Assembly: GCA_030744095.1 (NCBI GenBank)
Contig: JASLRF010000593.1
Coordinates: 1-5,753, forward strand
Length of the DNA stretch: 5,753 bases
Source of the DNA: Pirellulaceae bacterium
Lineage (GTDB): Bacteria; Planctomycetota; Planctomycetia; Pirellulales; Pirellulaceae
Reading direction: 5' to 3'
Part shown: piece by piece, positions 5,516 to 5,753 of the stretch
Numbering within the stretch: the first letter of the stretch is position 1
Layout of the letters: the number at the start of each line of letters is the position of its first letter
The notes under the pieces: generated by a model
Database searches by the model: none
What the model saw: the letters and a program-made list of their open reading frames with translations, nothing else
What the model was told of the DNA's origin: nothing
Made by a program: the position numbers and the translations under genes

Positions 5516-5753
5516 ATGGCATTTGATGCACCTTTTTATCGCTGGCGTCCACACCCCTGGCACGGACTCGATCCCGGCCCTGATCCTCCGCGCGTGGTCC
5601 ACGCATTTATCGAATTGACTCCGTTCGATTTGATTAAATTCGAAGTCGACAAAGTCACGGGCTATTTACGCGCCGATCGTCCGCACCGCAGTTCCTCACA
5701 GCCACCGACGCTGTATGGATTCGTCCCACAAACCTGTTGTGGTCGTCGCGTCA
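5516..5753 (+). CDS. ppa: Family I inorganic pyrophosphatase, N-terminal part (runs off the right edge)
   Basis: Seventy-nine codons are visible from the ATG at 5516, and the frame is still open at the window end. The protein contains HPWHGL (13-18), [16 protein letters not shown] (31-46), GYLRADRP (49-56) and [13 protein letters not shown] (64-76), the standard N-terminal pattern of soluble family I pyrophosphatases. These hydrolyse PPi to two phosphates with Mg2+ and pull biosynthetic reactions forward. Likely active-site residues seen here are Glu33, Lys41, Glu43, Arg55 and Tyr67, matching E. coli Glu20, Lys29, Glu31, Arg43 and Tyr55. The metal-binding aspartates lie beyond the window. An in-frame TGA at 5492-5494 and no other start make 5516 the best choice, though no good Shine-Dalgarno sequence precedes it (only GGGG 14 nt away). 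TATACT at 5385-5390 could be a -10 box but lacks a good -35. It is divergent from the DUF1501 gene. Confidence 0.92.
   Translation, partial: MAFDAPFYRWRPHPWHGLDPGPDPPRVVHAFIELTPFDLIKFEVDKVTGYLRADRPHRSSSQPPTLYGFVPQTCCGRRV

Noticed and set aside
5406..5618. 70-codon plus-strand frame overlapping the start of the pyrophosphatase gene
   Set aside because: It is out of frame with the conserved pyrophosphatase sequence that begins at 5516, so it is a shadow frame.

Overview
The window looks like ordinary chromosome of a planctomycete, probably of the Pirellulaceae type. The main clues are two gene families that are strongly expanded in that phylum: a lipoprotein-like protein with two DUF1080 (3-keto-disaccharide hydrolase) domains, and a Tat-exported DUF1501 protein. 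Moderate to high GC and long antisense open frames opposite real genes fit this. The assignment is inference from gene families, not from a marker gene.

Layout, left to right. Bases 2-289 (+) are the 3' end of an unidentified protein that ends in a beta-rich, jelly-roll-like segment. Bases 465-1817 (+) encode the tandem DUF1080 protein. Bases 1818-2302 have no confident gene. They hold a composite palindromic repeat (1897-1954), a possible frameshifted gene remnant on the minus strand (2015-2249) and a CRP-like inverted repeat (2071-2088). Bases 2303-2728 (+) encode a small stand-alone two-CBS-domain protein with a GTG start. It converges on ispH (2775-3707, minus), and a REP-like palindrome between them supplies the ispH stop codon. 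The DUF1501 gene (3807-5276, minus) lies 99 bp upstream of ispH in the same direction. A 239-bp divergent spacer then separates it from the start of a family I inorganic pyrophosphatase gene (5516 to beyond the right edge, +).

The genes do not form one obvious pathway. IspH makes isoprenoid precursors and pyrophosphatase removes PPi, so both are housekeeping functions. The DUF1080 and DUF1501 proteins are exported and fit the polysaccharide-degrading, envelope-rich biology of planctomycetes. The CBS protein is probably a nucleotide-sensing module with no visible partner. I saw no CRISPR array, transposase, tRNA, rRNA or defence system. The most unusual material is non-coding: the 58-bp two-palindrome element, the repeat that merges with the ispH stop codon, the possible gene remnant, and a hairpin that could mask the ispH ribosome binding site.
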